Below, piece after piece: positions 47,311 through 58,530 of a DNA stretch of 64,000 bases. The stretch is from contig OX388312.1 of NCBI GenBank assembly GCA_947579605.1, forward strand, positions 21,723,313 through 21,787,312. Direction: 5' to 3'. A model generated the notes under the pieces. That model was given only the letters and a program-made list of their open reading frames with translations. It made no database searches and was not told where the DNA came from. Each line of letters opens with the position of its first letter. Position 1 is the first letter of the stretch. A program made the translations under genes and the position numbers. The DNA comes from Athripsodes cinereus. Its lineage: Eukaryota > Arthropoda > Insecta > Trichoptera > Leptoceridae.

Positions 47311-49130
47311 GGACTTTGTGGACATTGTGGACATTTCAAGCATTTGCTTTGTGGACATGTTTAAGTACATTTCAGTTGTATGAGAAAAGGACGATAAGTA
47401 TTATTCACAAAAAAAACATGATTTGATACACGAAATCCATATTGGATTTTGTCTGAAAGTAATAAATGGCAATATTTGTGAGAAAATACTATAAACTGGT
47501 AGATTTAATTCAATAGCATCCAGGTTTCATGACTAAGAGTGTTGTCGAAAATACAATTAGCCATCTAGTTCAATGAAGATTTGAAGACGCAGACCAAACA
47601 ACTGACCAACCAATCTTGAACGTATGCCCTCAATTCTATAACCTTTTGACAGTGAGATGTATGGTTAAGGCTCAGACGTTGCGGTTTTCTGACTGTTCTT
47701 AGCTGGAGATACAGGTATATGCAATAGTCATAAGAAAGGAATTAAAAATAGGATCCTATTACGTAAAATATATATGTGAAAAAGTTAATGGTAATAATGA
47801 AGAAAAATAGTATTAACTTTAATGGAGATATTTTACTAAATTTGTAATAAAACTACATAGATATGTACCAGTTTTCTTCTACTATGTAGGAAGTCATTAT
47901 GGGAGTACTTTGCCTCGTAATATATATCGTAGACTATTCTCATTAAACCGTGTAGATTCTACGAGACGACTGTGATATCCCGGCTTATCTCTGAACATGG
48001 TAAACGTTATCATATTTTATGGATTTATTCAAAGGCGTTTCATTTGCCTCAAAGCACAAGCTTGCAGTTAGCAGTTAGAATTCTTTAGCAACCTATTGGT
48101 GTTGTGCTAGATTTCATGCTTATTTGTCATTTTATTCCAGTCAAAGCACCCGATTTCGAGTGAATCATACGTATTATACGAGTATTTATGATTAAAATAC
48201 TCAAAGTTCTTTGTGTGAGTATATCTATATTTTATATATTTAACAAATAAACGATATTCTCACAGTGGAATAGAACAGTGTTCTTAATTTTATAATAATC
48301 TATTATTTTTATATCCGCATTAATACAATAAATATTTTAAAAAACCTATTTTTTCTTTAAATAATTTTATTTGATATTTTTCTCAGAACATTTAAAGAAT
48401 ATAATCTCATATATTTTGAGTTTTTTTGCAAATATAGCTAATTCGTTCCACGGCAACATTACTAAAGTGGTGTAAAAGTGGGGTCTTTTAAGACACAGAT
48501 ATGAAAAAACGGTACTTCTCTTCGAAATCAAATGCTCTATCTCAATTTTAAGATTTTTGTTTTTCACGTTTGTCTCATAAAAATACCTACATTATGACAC
48601 AACACTTAGCTATGGGTAGCTACTCATTTATTCACAACTGGTTACCAATTTCCGGTTACCGCGGCGATGGTGGACAGTAGATAGAGAAACCCCTCAAGGC
48701 TCCACTATACCATAATACAAAAGCCTTAGCAGCGCTGAAATAGGCTTTGTTAGTACGTGTAACGGAGATTAACTTGAATTAATGGTGCAATTAAAATTCT
48801 ACCTGGTATTTTAGAATGACATTGTTCGAAAAGTTTATAACCACTATTACTTTCTCTCAATACAGTTTGAATAAAGATACGTAAAAGGATAGAAAAAATG
48901 ATCAAGATTTGATGTACGATATCGCACATTGGAAACTGACTAAAAAAGGGCCAAATAAAGAGGAATTTATTGGTGAAACAATGTAATACGCAACCACAAA
49001 GTTATAAAAGAAATGACGAAAGGCAGGCTTATCGAATACATGATTTCTTCCAGATGACCCTTCAAGGCTATTACTGATAATTTTCTTAATAACTTCATGA
49101 AATAATCATGAATGTTTCATACATTTTTGA
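47311..49130. other. AT-rich intergenic DNA
   Basis: Nothing recognised. A GC-richer stretch at 48650-48740 is unassigned. Confidence 0.5.
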
Positions 49131-49440
49131 TAATCCGTGTGGCGCAGAGGTAACGATCTTGCCTTTGAATCACCAATCATCCCGGGTTTAATACTCGGCC
49201 AGGACAATATAAAAAACGACTTTTTCAGATTGTTCTGGGTCTGGGTATAACATGTATGCATGTGTTTTGTGCATTGTATGCCGTCCCATTGTTAGTACCC
49301 ATAGTAAAAGATTCATATTATTTAAATATGTAACTTGCTCGATCTGAATTTTCTATACATGTTTTATATGCGCCCTTGAGGTGGATCTGGCCACAAAACG
49401 GCGCTATAAAAATCATCCGGATATTATTATTATTAATATG
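49131..49440 (+). mobile_element. tRNA-derived SINE, family 1, with ATT tail
   Basis: CCGTGTGGCGCAGAGGTAAC (A box), CCCGGGTTTAATACTCGG (mutated B box), then CTGGGTCTGGGTATAACATG and GTTAGTACCCATAGTAAAAG. The 3' part GCGCCCTTGAGGTGGATCTG ... CGGCGCTATAAAAATCATCC ends in an ATT microsatellite; the 28.9 kb copy lacks this part. More diverged than that copy. Confidence 0.82.
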
Positions 49441-49470
49441 AGTAATTTAGAAAAAGAAAACAAACAGTAT

Positions 49471-49657
49471 AATTTTTTTTTTTAAAAAAAGATGTATCTG
49501 GGTTTTTGTTATAAACCCAAATACAACCTTATACACCTTTCACAGTAAGCTACTAAAAGCTTGTGTCGTGAAAGGGGAGTTTGCCGGTACCTGGTATCGA
49601 ACCACGGACCCCATGTTCACGAGGCCGAGACTCTACCTCCAGGCTACCGACGAACTC
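49471..49657 (-). mobile_element. tRNA-derived SINE, family 2
   Basis: Reverse orientation. Complement of the A box (TCTACCTCCAGGCTACC), B box complement GGTATCGAACCACGG, body GTATCTGGGTTTTTGTTATA and CAACCTTATACACCTTTCAC, and a poly-T (tail) at 49471-49487. Confidence 0.82.
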
Positions 49658-49837
49658 AAAATCAATAACATTAATTACACAGAAAAGTAATGAGTAAATT
49701 ATTTATTGTACTACAACTATACTAAACTATACATTAATCTTTCACCAACCTTTTTTTTAGCTATCAAATAATATTTACTTCGATGTGGTCGTTTTATATG
49801 ATGGTAATTTATTTTACTTTTAAAAATAGTTACTACT

Positions 49838-50076
49838 ACTACTACTATACCATCACGGCATATCCCACAAGTGGGGTAGCCAGCAGACCAGCTACATATA
49901 AAACATGCAAACTGACTTCTCCGCCTGCCTGCCCGCCCGCCTGCCAATATAAAATTAAGACATTCAGGATGGGTGGCAAACCTCATCGCCGAATTTAAGA
50001 TGTAAAATGTCTTATTTTTTCGAACACCTGCCTTTTACAGGACACTCGAAAACTTACGGAGAAGAGTGGGAGACCA
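49838..50076 (-). repeat. TAG-tailed short repeat, reverse copy with full TAG tail
   Basis: TACTACTACTACTACTATAC, CATCACGGCATATCCCACAA, GTGGGGTAGCCAGCAGACCA, GGATGGGTGGCAAACCTCAT, GAACACCTGCCTTTTACAGG. A CTGCCTGCCCGCCCGCCTGC expansion occurs inside (49922-49941). The frames on either strand are not genes. Confidence 0.88.
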
Positions 50077-51217
50077 ATTATTTAAAAAAAAAAAAAATTT
50101 AAGTGAACTTATTAGTAAATTAAATAGAAAACTTCGAGGCGTTGATAATTTAATTTAGTTTAAAGTAAAAGTCACATTTTGAAATAACTTTAAACTCATT
50201 TTACTAGTTATTTTTTTATTTAATGACAAGACTAATAAGATTAAATATTTAAGCTTATAAAATGTAAAAAAAATATTAACGTACGAAATATAAAACCTTT
50301 ATTTGAGATCAAAGTGTGGTGCATAATTAATAATATTGTTTGATTTATTTATTAATACTATTACTGCATTTCTTGTAAGTATGGTAGCCATCGGACTACC
50401 ACCATATACAGAACACGGAGGTCATCTTTTCGTATGGTAACAAAAAACCGTCAGAAGAGAGGATTCTACCCCAATACATGTGCATTGTACCTAGTGGGGT
50501 AGCAACATCAACACTTTGTTAATAATTAATATGTTAATGTATTTTTCTCAAAAATGTGTAAATGTTTTTATGAATAAAGAATTTAAAAAAAAAATCTTTT
50601 GTATATCAGCTAGATTTTTCTGTCTTTCTCTCTTTAAATTAATAGACAAATAGCCAAATAAACAATAAACAAGTTTCGTTTAAGCCGTCTAATATTTTTA
50701 ATAATAAATCATATTTTTGTACTTGATATTCAATTTTAAAAAGGATCACAGTTCTATTTCATTATACCTATTTTTAAAAAAAAGTTTTTTAAACTAATTA
50801 AATAGATGTGAGTGGGCATCAAAATTATATTGCGGTTATACAACCCATATGCCAGGACCCTGATTAAAACGTCAATTTACACTCAAATTTTATTACGAGT
50901 GCTATAAAAGGCATCTTCGAGAAGAGAATTGCGCAGAATAAAACATAAATGTCAAGTAAAAGTAGTTATGTGGAAATTCTGTAGATTTTATTGATACGTT
51001 ATGTTCAATTCTTTTTATAATCTTTGTATTACATACCAAGATAAAGTGTACGTACATAGATATCAATACTCTTTGTTTGATGGAATGAACTAAGTTTTTA
51101 ATTATCTTTTCCGAAATATAGAAGAAAATGGAAGTAAATTAAACATATATTATGTATTCACTGAGTCGGTGTTTAGGTAGTAGAAATAATTAAAACAAAT
51201 GTTTTATTCTACTTTTT

Positions 51218-51255
<38 letters not shown>

Positions 51256-52474
51256 CAATGTTTTCAATAACAATGAAAAGAAAGTACAATATTATATTAT
51301 TATGTTGTATGGTAGAAATATTTAGTGGGTATTTAGCGGGTAATATTTAAAGTTTTGTTACATCCACACAAAATGATTTCTTACATAATTTGTTTTAGTA
51401 AAAAAATCTAAAAGAACATATCCAGCTTTTTGCTTGTATCTCAAATTAAAACTGTTATTGAGGGAAAATATATTTGATGGTAATAGTGGTACTCTAAGAG
51501 AGCATCTGGATTGATTTGTGTGCTAGTGATGTATTTTGATTTCCCATTAAAGTAAGTAGTATCTACGGCTATTCACGTTCATGATTTCACGTTAGACTTA
51601 ATCGATAGCAGAATTAGAGCCTACCTTTAAGCTCTACGTTAAATAAACATTTCGTAATTTCTAAATTCCCAAATGTATTGCTGTATATTACCAAATCGAC
51701 TATGTATAAAATATTGCACAAACCTGGAACGATTGTGGATGGGAACCATGTGTTTATTTTGAGAAATTCTATAATTATTTAACCCTCAAAATACCACGGT
51801 TCTTATTATGTATCTCGATCTTTGGAACTTTATTTAAGAATTTTGGTTAAAACAAATATTATTATTATTGTAAACAGTATTTAATTCTCTGTATATAAAT
51901 ATACAACCGTGTTTTGTTGATGTTTGTGTGAAATTTATAACACGTGGTGTTTGGAACGTGATATTCATTATAATAAAACAAAGTTATATGTATGCCTTTA
52001 ACTCCCACAAATACATTTAATATATATGACACATTGTTCATAAATGTTTACAAACAAATAGGTGATCCTTCTGGATACAAATATGTTAATACATACAGTG
52101 GTTAGAAATCACGAATTTCTCTATATGGTGCACAATCACGTCATATTAATATTTTATAATTAACTATCTTTTTATCAGTATAATTTTATACAAAACGTCG
52201 ATTTTTTTAAAGAAACCACCTGTACACAGAATACCCATAGAAACAATTCAGCTATGCGATACAATTGATATATTCGATGAGATGGTACAAATAATAATAA
52301 AATACTCGGCAAAAATAGCAATATACTTGAATTATTCCCAGTTTTCGTATCAAACTGGATATTCTTCATCTTTGTTTGTGTTAACATATATGTGAAATAT
52401 ATCATGATAATTTTCATATATTATTAATTGTATCGGTACACAAGCTGTACTATTCCTTGACGAGGTAGCTATTT
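50077..52474. other. AT-rich intergenic DNA
   Basis: Includes a TA dinucleotide run (51221-51250) and a possible LINE 3' end with ATGAATAAAGAATTT and an A run at about 50570-50596. No coding part recognised. Confidence 0.5.
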
Positions 52475-52597
52475 TGAAACAAGTGTTTTTTATACCATAA
52501 ATTATCACAAGAGGTTTCTTTCTACTAAAAATATAAGTCAAAAAACGTCTCCCTTTTAATCAATAATAATTTATGGTAGAAAAAAACACTTGTTTCA
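52475..52597. mobile_element. 123-bp MITE
   Basis: Starts TGAAACAAGTGTTTTTTATA and ends with the near-complement AAAAAACACTTGTTTCA. Arms ~31 bp with few mismatches. ATTT on both sides (52471-52474, 52598-52601) is a possible 4-bp target duplication. Confidence 0.8.
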
Positions 52598-52601
52598 ATT
52601 T

Positions 52602-53300
52602 ACCTAATTAATTTTTCAGATAATTATCTAGGGTTGGAGAATATCCATGTACTTATTGAAGGGTAGTAGGGTTTTGAAATACCTAACATATTTATAATCG
52701 ATACACTATATTTTCGAGATGAGTAGGGTGAAAGAAAGAAAAGGAGATACGTAGGAACTCGTAAATAGCAAATCATATTATACCTTGAATTGAAATAATC
52801 AATCTTCTATTTTCTTGATTGTCATTTCACGTAGGTACTAAAGAGATTACTTTTGCGTTAGTCTCTCGATGTTCATGAAACATCATTTGTCTTTCTATTT
52901 TCCTTTATACTCGGTTATAATTGGGACGTGGTCATCGTGGAAAATGTTTCCTCTTCATTCTGCTGTGCAGTGTGGGATGTTGCCGATGTGAATAATTCAT
53001 TACCACGTTTCCCTTACCACTACCAGCTACTACCTACAATACACGTAATAATAATACGAAACTATATATTTACATTCATACTAACTACGTAACAACATGC
53101 ATATGGTGTTTTATATCTCATTCACTAGTGGATGTAATAAACCTCCACCTAAAAATAGAAGCGAAAGAAGGAACAGCTATTTCTAGAAGTATTACACGAA
53201 AGAATATTTTATTTGAAGTATCGTGAAGTTTTATGAATTTATCAAGTAGAATGTTAGACGATTTCTGATTTCTGTTAAACTGGGATTGTACCAAATTAGT
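52602..53300. other. intergenic DNA
   Basis: Nothing recognised. Confidence 0.5.
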
Positions 53301-53307
53301 TATATCA

Positions 53308-54290
53308 TTGTACCGCGAATGTTGTGACGTCTGTGGGTTAGGGAATATTCGGTCTCGCATGAAGTATGAGGCTGAGCTGCACCAAGGATTTGATTTCTCT
53401 CGATGTCTTTTCGATACTGACTCAGTAAAGTCCGCTTGGGAGGAGTTCCAGAGAGTGGTGAAGGCTGCAGCGGTTGCGTCCATTGGGTTCAAAGAGAGGA
53501 ACAAACCACTATGGATGTCTATGGAGTCCTGGGGATATATTCACGATCGCTAAAAAGTCAAGATACTCAGAGAGAGTGAGACGTCTGTGGTAGTGCTGCA
53601 CGATCTTGAATATGCGGTTGATCTAGCCCTTTTTCTGTGGACGGATTACAGTGCAACGCTAATGCTCTTTATGAAAATTCCTTACGCCTTGGCCTCCGTA
53701 TCAACGCTCGTAAAACGGAGTACATATGTAATAGTACATGTACGAGTACTCACACACCACTAATGGTTGGTAATTCTCAGATATCTCAGGTTAGCAAATT
53801 CAGGTACCTGGGGGCAACCATAACGCCAGAGGGTGATCTCCGGTCGGAATTACCAATCCGCATAGGAGCTGCTAGCGGGGCTTTCAATAACATGAATAAA
53901 ATTTGGAAGGCATCTGGAAAATGTCGCTTGTTCAATGCGTGCATCATCCCAATCCTTCTATATGGCTGTGAGTCTTGGCACTTAACCAAGGCTCAAGAGC
54001 GGAAGATACTAAGCTTTGAAAACAAGTGTCTTAGAAGGATTTTGGATGTCAAATAGTATGAACATGTTACAAATGAGATGATGAGTTATATCACTCTTTT
54101 TCTGCCTGTTTTTAAAGAGAACGCAAGCTCGATGGTCAGATGACATTACACGAACGGTGGGAGTTGGTTGAATGCAGTGTGCTCAAAAAAGAGACTTGTG
54201 GAAGATTAAGAGGGAGGGCTATGTGCAACAATGGATTCAAAACGGCTGATGATTATGATCTGTTATTTATCGAATATCATTAATGATCAT
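53308..54290 (+). pseudogene. RTE-type LINE, RT core lost, several frameshifts
   Basis: Three blocks in order. 53308-53553 (KYEAELHQGFDFSRCLFDTD, SVKSAWEEFQRVVKAAAVAS) is the linker between endonuclease and RT. It runs, after a stop, directly into HDLEYAVDLALF (near 53605), which is motif C of the RT with the usual YADD changed to YAVD. In the next frame (53637-54056) follows YENSLRLGLRINARKTEYIC, KFRYLGATITPEGDLRSEL, IPILLYGCESWHLTKAQERK and LRRILDVK. A third frame gives ARWSDDITRTVGVG and KRDLWKIKREGYVQQW to a stop near 54247. RT motifs 1 to B are absent between the first two blocks. The tail region carries TGATGATTATGAT. Not functional. Confidence 0.88.
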
Positions 54291-54902
54291 GTCTGTTTTA
54301 AATAAATTACATTCTGTAATGGTCTTTGCTTATGATTTTTGGTTTATCACTAATACCTACAACATTTTATCACGTTTCTTTATCTTGAAACTAGTAAAAA
54401 AATGTTAATCATTTCGTTGAACTGCCAATGCCGTTTACATTACTACGAGATGAGTTGCAGATTATTATACATATGTCAATCAAATGCTCTGGTTTTAGAT
54501 GTTTTATTAGTAAATAATTGTCATTTCTCTGAAGTTTATCAGTGATTTGAAAGCCTTTTGTTTCGATTCATGATTTAAATGGTTATAACTAAAATAGGGT
54601 CAATTACATGTATTTACAGTGATTTTTTATAGTTGTTAAATGATTTGTGATTCTGCATAGGAAGATCACATACGTTACAGAAATAATTTCATTTCAGAAG
54701 ATTAACCCTTAGCACAAGTATCTTTAACTCGGCACTGAAAGTTATTAGATGTGTTTGTAGTATGAATAAAATAATATCTATACGAGTTTACTCGTAAAGT
54801 TTTGGGTAGAAGGTAATACTATTAGGTAGAACAGAAGAGGATAATTTTCTCCCATTCGTCACGACTGTCTTGTATCTTTTATACTATTGTAGGTAGACAG
54901 GT
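54291..54902. other. AT-rich intergenic DNA
   Basis: Nothing recognised. Confidence 0.55.
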
Positions 54903-54910
54903 ATTCATAG

Positions 54911-55781
54911 CAGGGATGTTGCGAATATTCGCATCCGCATCCGCAAATGCGGAGCTTCCGCATGTATTTGGACCAGGGATGTTGCGGATGTCGATTTTTA
55001 CACATCCGCGGATGTGAATGCGGATGCGGATTTTTGAAGCCTCACATCCGCGGATGCGGATGCAAATGCGGATGCGGATGTTTAAGATGTTATAGAAAAA
55101 AAAGTAGGAACTATCTTAGTTGGTAGGCCCCACTGTCAAATATGTGACGAAATTTTTGCTAAATAATATTATGGATTTTTTGGCGAAATATTTTTGTCTT
55201 CTTTGTTATTTGAAAAATAAAATAAAACCAGCAAAATGAACACGTGTCGGATCTTGTCACCATTATTTTCGTTCCCATTGGTTTATGTCAAGTGCAAATG
55301 GCAATTTGCGGATGCGGATGCGAATATTCGCAACATCCCTGATTTGGACACCTGCATCCGCATCCGCATCCGCAATAATCGATGCGGATGTTCATGCGGA
55401 TGCGGATGTAAGACAATTTGCGACAAGAAAGAAATGGGGCGGGGCCGGTGAATGGCGCGTGCCGTTTAAACTTGAAATTAACCAATGGGAACAAAAATAC
55501 TGGTGACAAGATCCGACGCGTTTTTATTTTTGCCGGTTTTATTTTATTTTTGCAAATAACAAAGAAGAAAAAAAATATTTCCCTCAAAAATCCATAATAT
55601 TATTGTAACAAAAATTTCGTCACATATTTGACAATGGGGCCTACCAACTAAGATAGTTCCTACTTGTTTTTCTATAACATCTTAAACATCCGCATCCGCA
55701 TCCGCGGATGTGAGCCTTCAAAAATCCGCATCCGCATTCACATCCGCGGATGTGTAAAAATCGACACCTGCAACATCCCTG
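54911..55781. mobile_element. hAT MITE (outer copy) with ATTCATAG target duplication
   Basis: Starts CAGGGATGTTGCGAATATTC and ends CACCTGCAACATCCCTG. The octamer ATTCATAG lies on both sides (54903-54910 and 55782-55789). CAGGG ends plus an 8-bp duplication identify the hAT superfamily. Subterminal arrays of GGATGC/GCATCC hexamers fill both ends, probably transposase-binding repeats. Without the nested copy and its duplicated octamer it is about 495 bp. No transposase. The 99-, 73- and 71-residue frames across it are by-products. Confidence 0.95.
54974..55341. mobile_element. nested inverted copy of the same hAT MITE, ATTTGGAC target duplication
   Basis: Starts CAGGGATGTTGCGGATGTCG and ends ATTCGCAACATCCCTG. 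The octamer ATTTGGAC flanks both sides (54966-54973 and 55342-55349), inside the outer element. The inner left end resembles the outer right end and the inner right end resembles the outer left end, so the copy sits in opposite orientation. This explains the large inverted repeat spanning 54.96-55.78 kb. 368 bp; shared interior blocks include ACCAATGGGAAC and TGACAAGATCCGAC. Confidence 0.95.
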
Positions 55782-55789
55782 ATTCATAG

Positions 55790-55993
55790 TATACACTTTA
55801 GAAATGAGTTGTGTAATCTTTACCGTCTCTACTTCATGCACGCTATTTCATTCAAGTACAACAGATAGAGGAACCATTCCTGACTTTTTTTAAATCTTAT
55901 CTGTTATCTTACAAACAAATTGGACTCTTACTTTTTTGTGAGTTTCAGAGTGTTCTGTAATAGGATGATGGTTGCAGAACATCACGAAGAAGA
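55790..55993. other. intergenic DNA
   Basis: Nothing recognised. Confidence 0.5.
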
Positions 55994-56070
55994 TATTTAA
56001 TATCTTCAATTCAGCTATTAGGTACGCCACCCATACTTCATGTATTAATTTTAATTAATACCAAGAGGTA
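55994..56070 (+). repeat. TAG-tailed short repeat, fragment
   Basis: ATATCTTCAATTCAGCTATT, AGGTACGCCACCCATACTTC. Centre block only. Confidence 0.5.
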
Positions 56071-56524
56071 AATCTAGGTCCTATCATGAAGTTGGCCACC
56101 TCATTTATGGTAGTACAAACAGATGTTTGGCTTAAAAACGTCAAATCAGCACACTTTAAAATAGTCTCAAGAATACTAAATCTAATATATAAAAGGAAGT
56201 CGTGTGTGTTACAACACTTATAACTCAAGAATGGCTGTACCGATTTGAATGATCTCTGATTTGTTGGATTCTTCTCCGCCTGGAATAAACTATAGGCTAT
56301 TAAAACATCTTACAAATTCACGGGAAGAAACAATATGAAGAAAATTATTTACGCCATACATTTTTAATTTCAAAAATAAAAACAATATGGAGAGTTATGG
56401 CGCTATTAGCGCCCCCACGTCGCCTGTTGCATTGTGCTAAAATAATCCGTAGGTGCTGCTATATTAAGAACCAAATTACTATAACTAATATGAACGAAAT
56501 GTGTACTAATATTTGTTTACTATA

Positions 56525-56970
56525 ATTCGATAGTTACATGGCAATAGGTTGTATCTCACTAAAACATAATTTTACAGGAGAGCAAAAACAAAGTTTGCAA
56601 AAGAGATATTTCAGCCAAATTTCGAGCATTATATATCAAAATGAAGGTAATTATTATTTCTACAAGATAGATGTAACATTCTCTTAATAATTTCTTCTAC
56701 AAGATAGATGTAGTAATTTCTTCTACAAGATGTATGTAACATTCACTAAATAATTTCTTGCAGTTTAAAAATATTTGAGTTTTTTTGCCATGTTGATGAA
56801 AACAATCTTTCTACATGTCAATAAGTTACGTCTTTTCTCTCTTTATTCTGACTATAAAGAGACATATCCTTTTGCCACATCAAATATTACACTATTTTGA
56901 GCATTTTATGGAACAAACTTGAAAACGCAAAAAATGCGAGATACAACCTATTGCCATGTAACTACCGAAT
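56525..56970. mobile_element. TA-flanked MITE (Tc1/mariner-like) inside the Helitron
   Basis: Terminal inverted repeats of 33 bp starting ATTCGATAGTTACATGGCAA, with one mismatch, flanked by TA on both sides (56523-56524 and 56971-56972). A TA duplication fits Tc1/mariner/pogo transposases. 446 bp, no transposase. Three tandem copies of TTCTACAAGATAGATGTA lie inside (about 56655-56760). Confidence 0.85.
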
Positions 56971-57520
56971 TATTCGACTAATATTTATGTATCGATAGAT
57001 CTTCTGTCACATAAATGTGGACGTGCACAGATTATATTTGAAATTGTATTTTATTTTTGCAGATGGAAAATTATTATTGAACCAAAAATTATGCTATTGA
57101 AGATGAAAATAAGAATGTGTTCATGTAGGTAGTTCTGATGCAAGATTGTGTAGTGAAATTTGTAGACAGAGAAGAAAAATAACGAAGAAAATTATTTACG
57201 CCGTACATTTTTAATTTCAATAAAAAATGCAATATGGAGAATTATACAAAATCAACAATGAATTTTTTTTATAGATTGGCCTATTTATATGATAATTTTT
57301 CTATACATTCTCAAATTAGTATCGTTATCCATACAATTTAACATCTGTAGTTTTGATATTTCAATTTTTAAAAAATCATGGAAAGAATTTTTATAAATTT
57401 TAAATGAATAGGTAAAATCTACCTGAAAAAAAAATTAGTACCTACATAATTATATTACGTACTGCAGATTATTTATAAACAAATCTGAGTTAAGTATAAT
57501 TGTTCAACATTAATTGTTCA

Positions 57521-57763
57521 TGTCGGCCGGTGTGGCGCGGAGCTCTTTCCTTTGAGTCACGAGGTCCCGGGTTCGATTCCCGGACAGGGCAAAGTGAAGA
57601 ATGACCTTTTTCAAATTGTCCTGGGTCTGGGTGTTACATATATTATGTATATAGTGCATTGTATATGTGTGTATCGTCGCGTTAGTACCTACCCATAATC
57701 AAGATTCATCTAAGTTTGGGACTAGCTCGATGTGTGTGAATTGTCTATGTAAAAAAAATGAAT
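57521..57763 (+). mobile_element. tRNA-derived SINE, family 1, damaged A box
   Basis: TCGGCCGGTGTGGCGCGGAG, then CTCTTTCCTTTGAGTCAC, where the GGTAACG part of the A-box region is lost. The B box GGTTCGATTCC (57570-57580) is intact, and the body CTTTTTCAAATTGTCCTGGG ... GGGACTAGCTCGAT follows. The tail merges into the next MITE. Confidence 0.88.
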
Positions 57764-57766
57764 GTA

Positions 57767-58095
57767 ACTTTCGCAGTTTAGCGGCCCCACCCGTTGTCGA
57801 GTACTTTTTTTCCATAGAAAAGGTAATATTTTTTAAACTTGAGGAAATTGTTGCCATATGTAGAATTATTTTAATTTGCCGGCAATAAAAATCCACTTCG
57901 AAAATTAATTTCCTAAAATTCCGTACATATTTCTCGACAACGGGTGGGGCCGCTCAAGTTTCATAGTTGCGAATTTTTTTTCCTATAAAAGAATTTTCCA
58001 AAAATTTGGTGACCAGAAAATAATTCACCATATGGCAACAATTTCCTCAAGTTTCGAAAATATTACTTTGGGTGGGGCCGCTAAACTGCGAAAGT
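57767..58095. mobile_element. MITE with GGCCCCACCC terminal inverted repeats
   Basis: Starts ACTTTCGCAGTTTAGCGGCC and ends with the exact complement. The arms continue inward (ACTTGAGGAAATTGTTGCCA / TGGCAACAATTTCCTCAAGT) after a ~20-nt indel. A third GGGTGGGGCCGCTCAAG copy sits in the middle (57940). Target duplication unclear. The frames at 57667-57896 are by-products. Confidence 0.85.
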
Positions 58096-58147
58096 ACCTT
58101 CGATGACACACTTTGACAATTACGGGAGTTTGCAAAGAGATTAATAT

Positions 58148-58280
58148 CTTTATTTCTCGGATATTTCAGGAGTCCAAGGACTCCTATTTATCCGTTTAGG
58201 TGAAGATTTTTTTAATATTTGGACTCTCTCTATTTTAATACAACTATGCCAGTGTTGGCATCTACGATCCTACCACGTCA
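58148..58280 (-). repeat. interspersed repeat, reverse copy of 37896-38050
   Basis: CTTTATTTCTCGGATATTTC, AGGAGTCCAAGGACTCCTAT, TTATCCGTTTAGGTG, GCCAGTGTTGGCATC. Confidence 0.75.
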
Positions 58281-58299
58281 AAGAGATTAATAATATTAA

Positions 58300-58490
58300 T
58301 CATTCATAAAGTCAGTGGGAGAGGGCAGAAGATAGGGCAGGTGTCGAACATGTGTTGAAAGGCTTGGTTTGGAGTGGCCAGAGGTAGCAGCAGCAGCGGT
58401 GGACAGTTATCTCTGGAGGAGATACTTAGGGGCAATGGGCCCCCGACCGAACTAGGACAAGGGGAAGAAGATGTATGTATGAAATCGTTC
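58300..58490 (+). pseudogene. RTE-type LINE 3' end, same family as 1864-2165
   Basis: GTGGGAGAGGGCAGAAGATA, GTGTTGAAAGGCTTGGTTTG, GCAGCGGTGGACAGTTATCT, CTAGGACAAGGGGAAGAA... and ATGTAT repeats. Corresponds to the last ~190 bp of the minus-strand copy at 1.9 kb. Inserted just inside the Helitron's 3' end. Confidence 0.75.
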
Positions 58491-58530
58491 ATTGATTCTT
58501 AGGCGGTACGAAGTTCGCCGGGCCAGCTAG

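Larger units (their letters stand above)
56181..58530 (+). mobile_element. Helitron, non-autonomous, with several nested insertions
   Basis: 5' end TCTAATATATAAAAGGAAGT, followed by CACTTATAACTCAAGAATGG, CTGTACCGATTTGAATGATC and GAATAAACTATAGGCTATTA, a layout I recognise from lepidopteran Helitrons. 3' end: hairpin GGCGGTACGAAGTTCGCC (58502-58519), then GGGCCAG and CTAG at 58527-58530. The element lies between A (56180) and T (58531), as expected of rolling-circle insertion without target duplication. No Rep/helicase frame. The block GAAGAAAATTATTTACGCC ... with CAATATGGAGA occurs twice (56332-56398 and 57181-57248), so the element has an internal duplication or a second nested Helitron. Later insertions: a TA-flanked MITE, a SINE, a GGCCCCACCC MITE, the 37.9 kb repeat and a LINE end. 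Confidence 0.82.

Noticed and set aside
45573..51250. TA runs at 45573-45591 and 51221-51250 as functional signals
   Set aside because: Simple dinucleotide microsatellites, common in AT-rich insect DNA.
55236..55841. Several frames with repeated R-I-R or C-G-C-G patterns
   Set aside because: They are translations of the GGATGC/GCATCC hexamer arrays of the nested hAT MITE.
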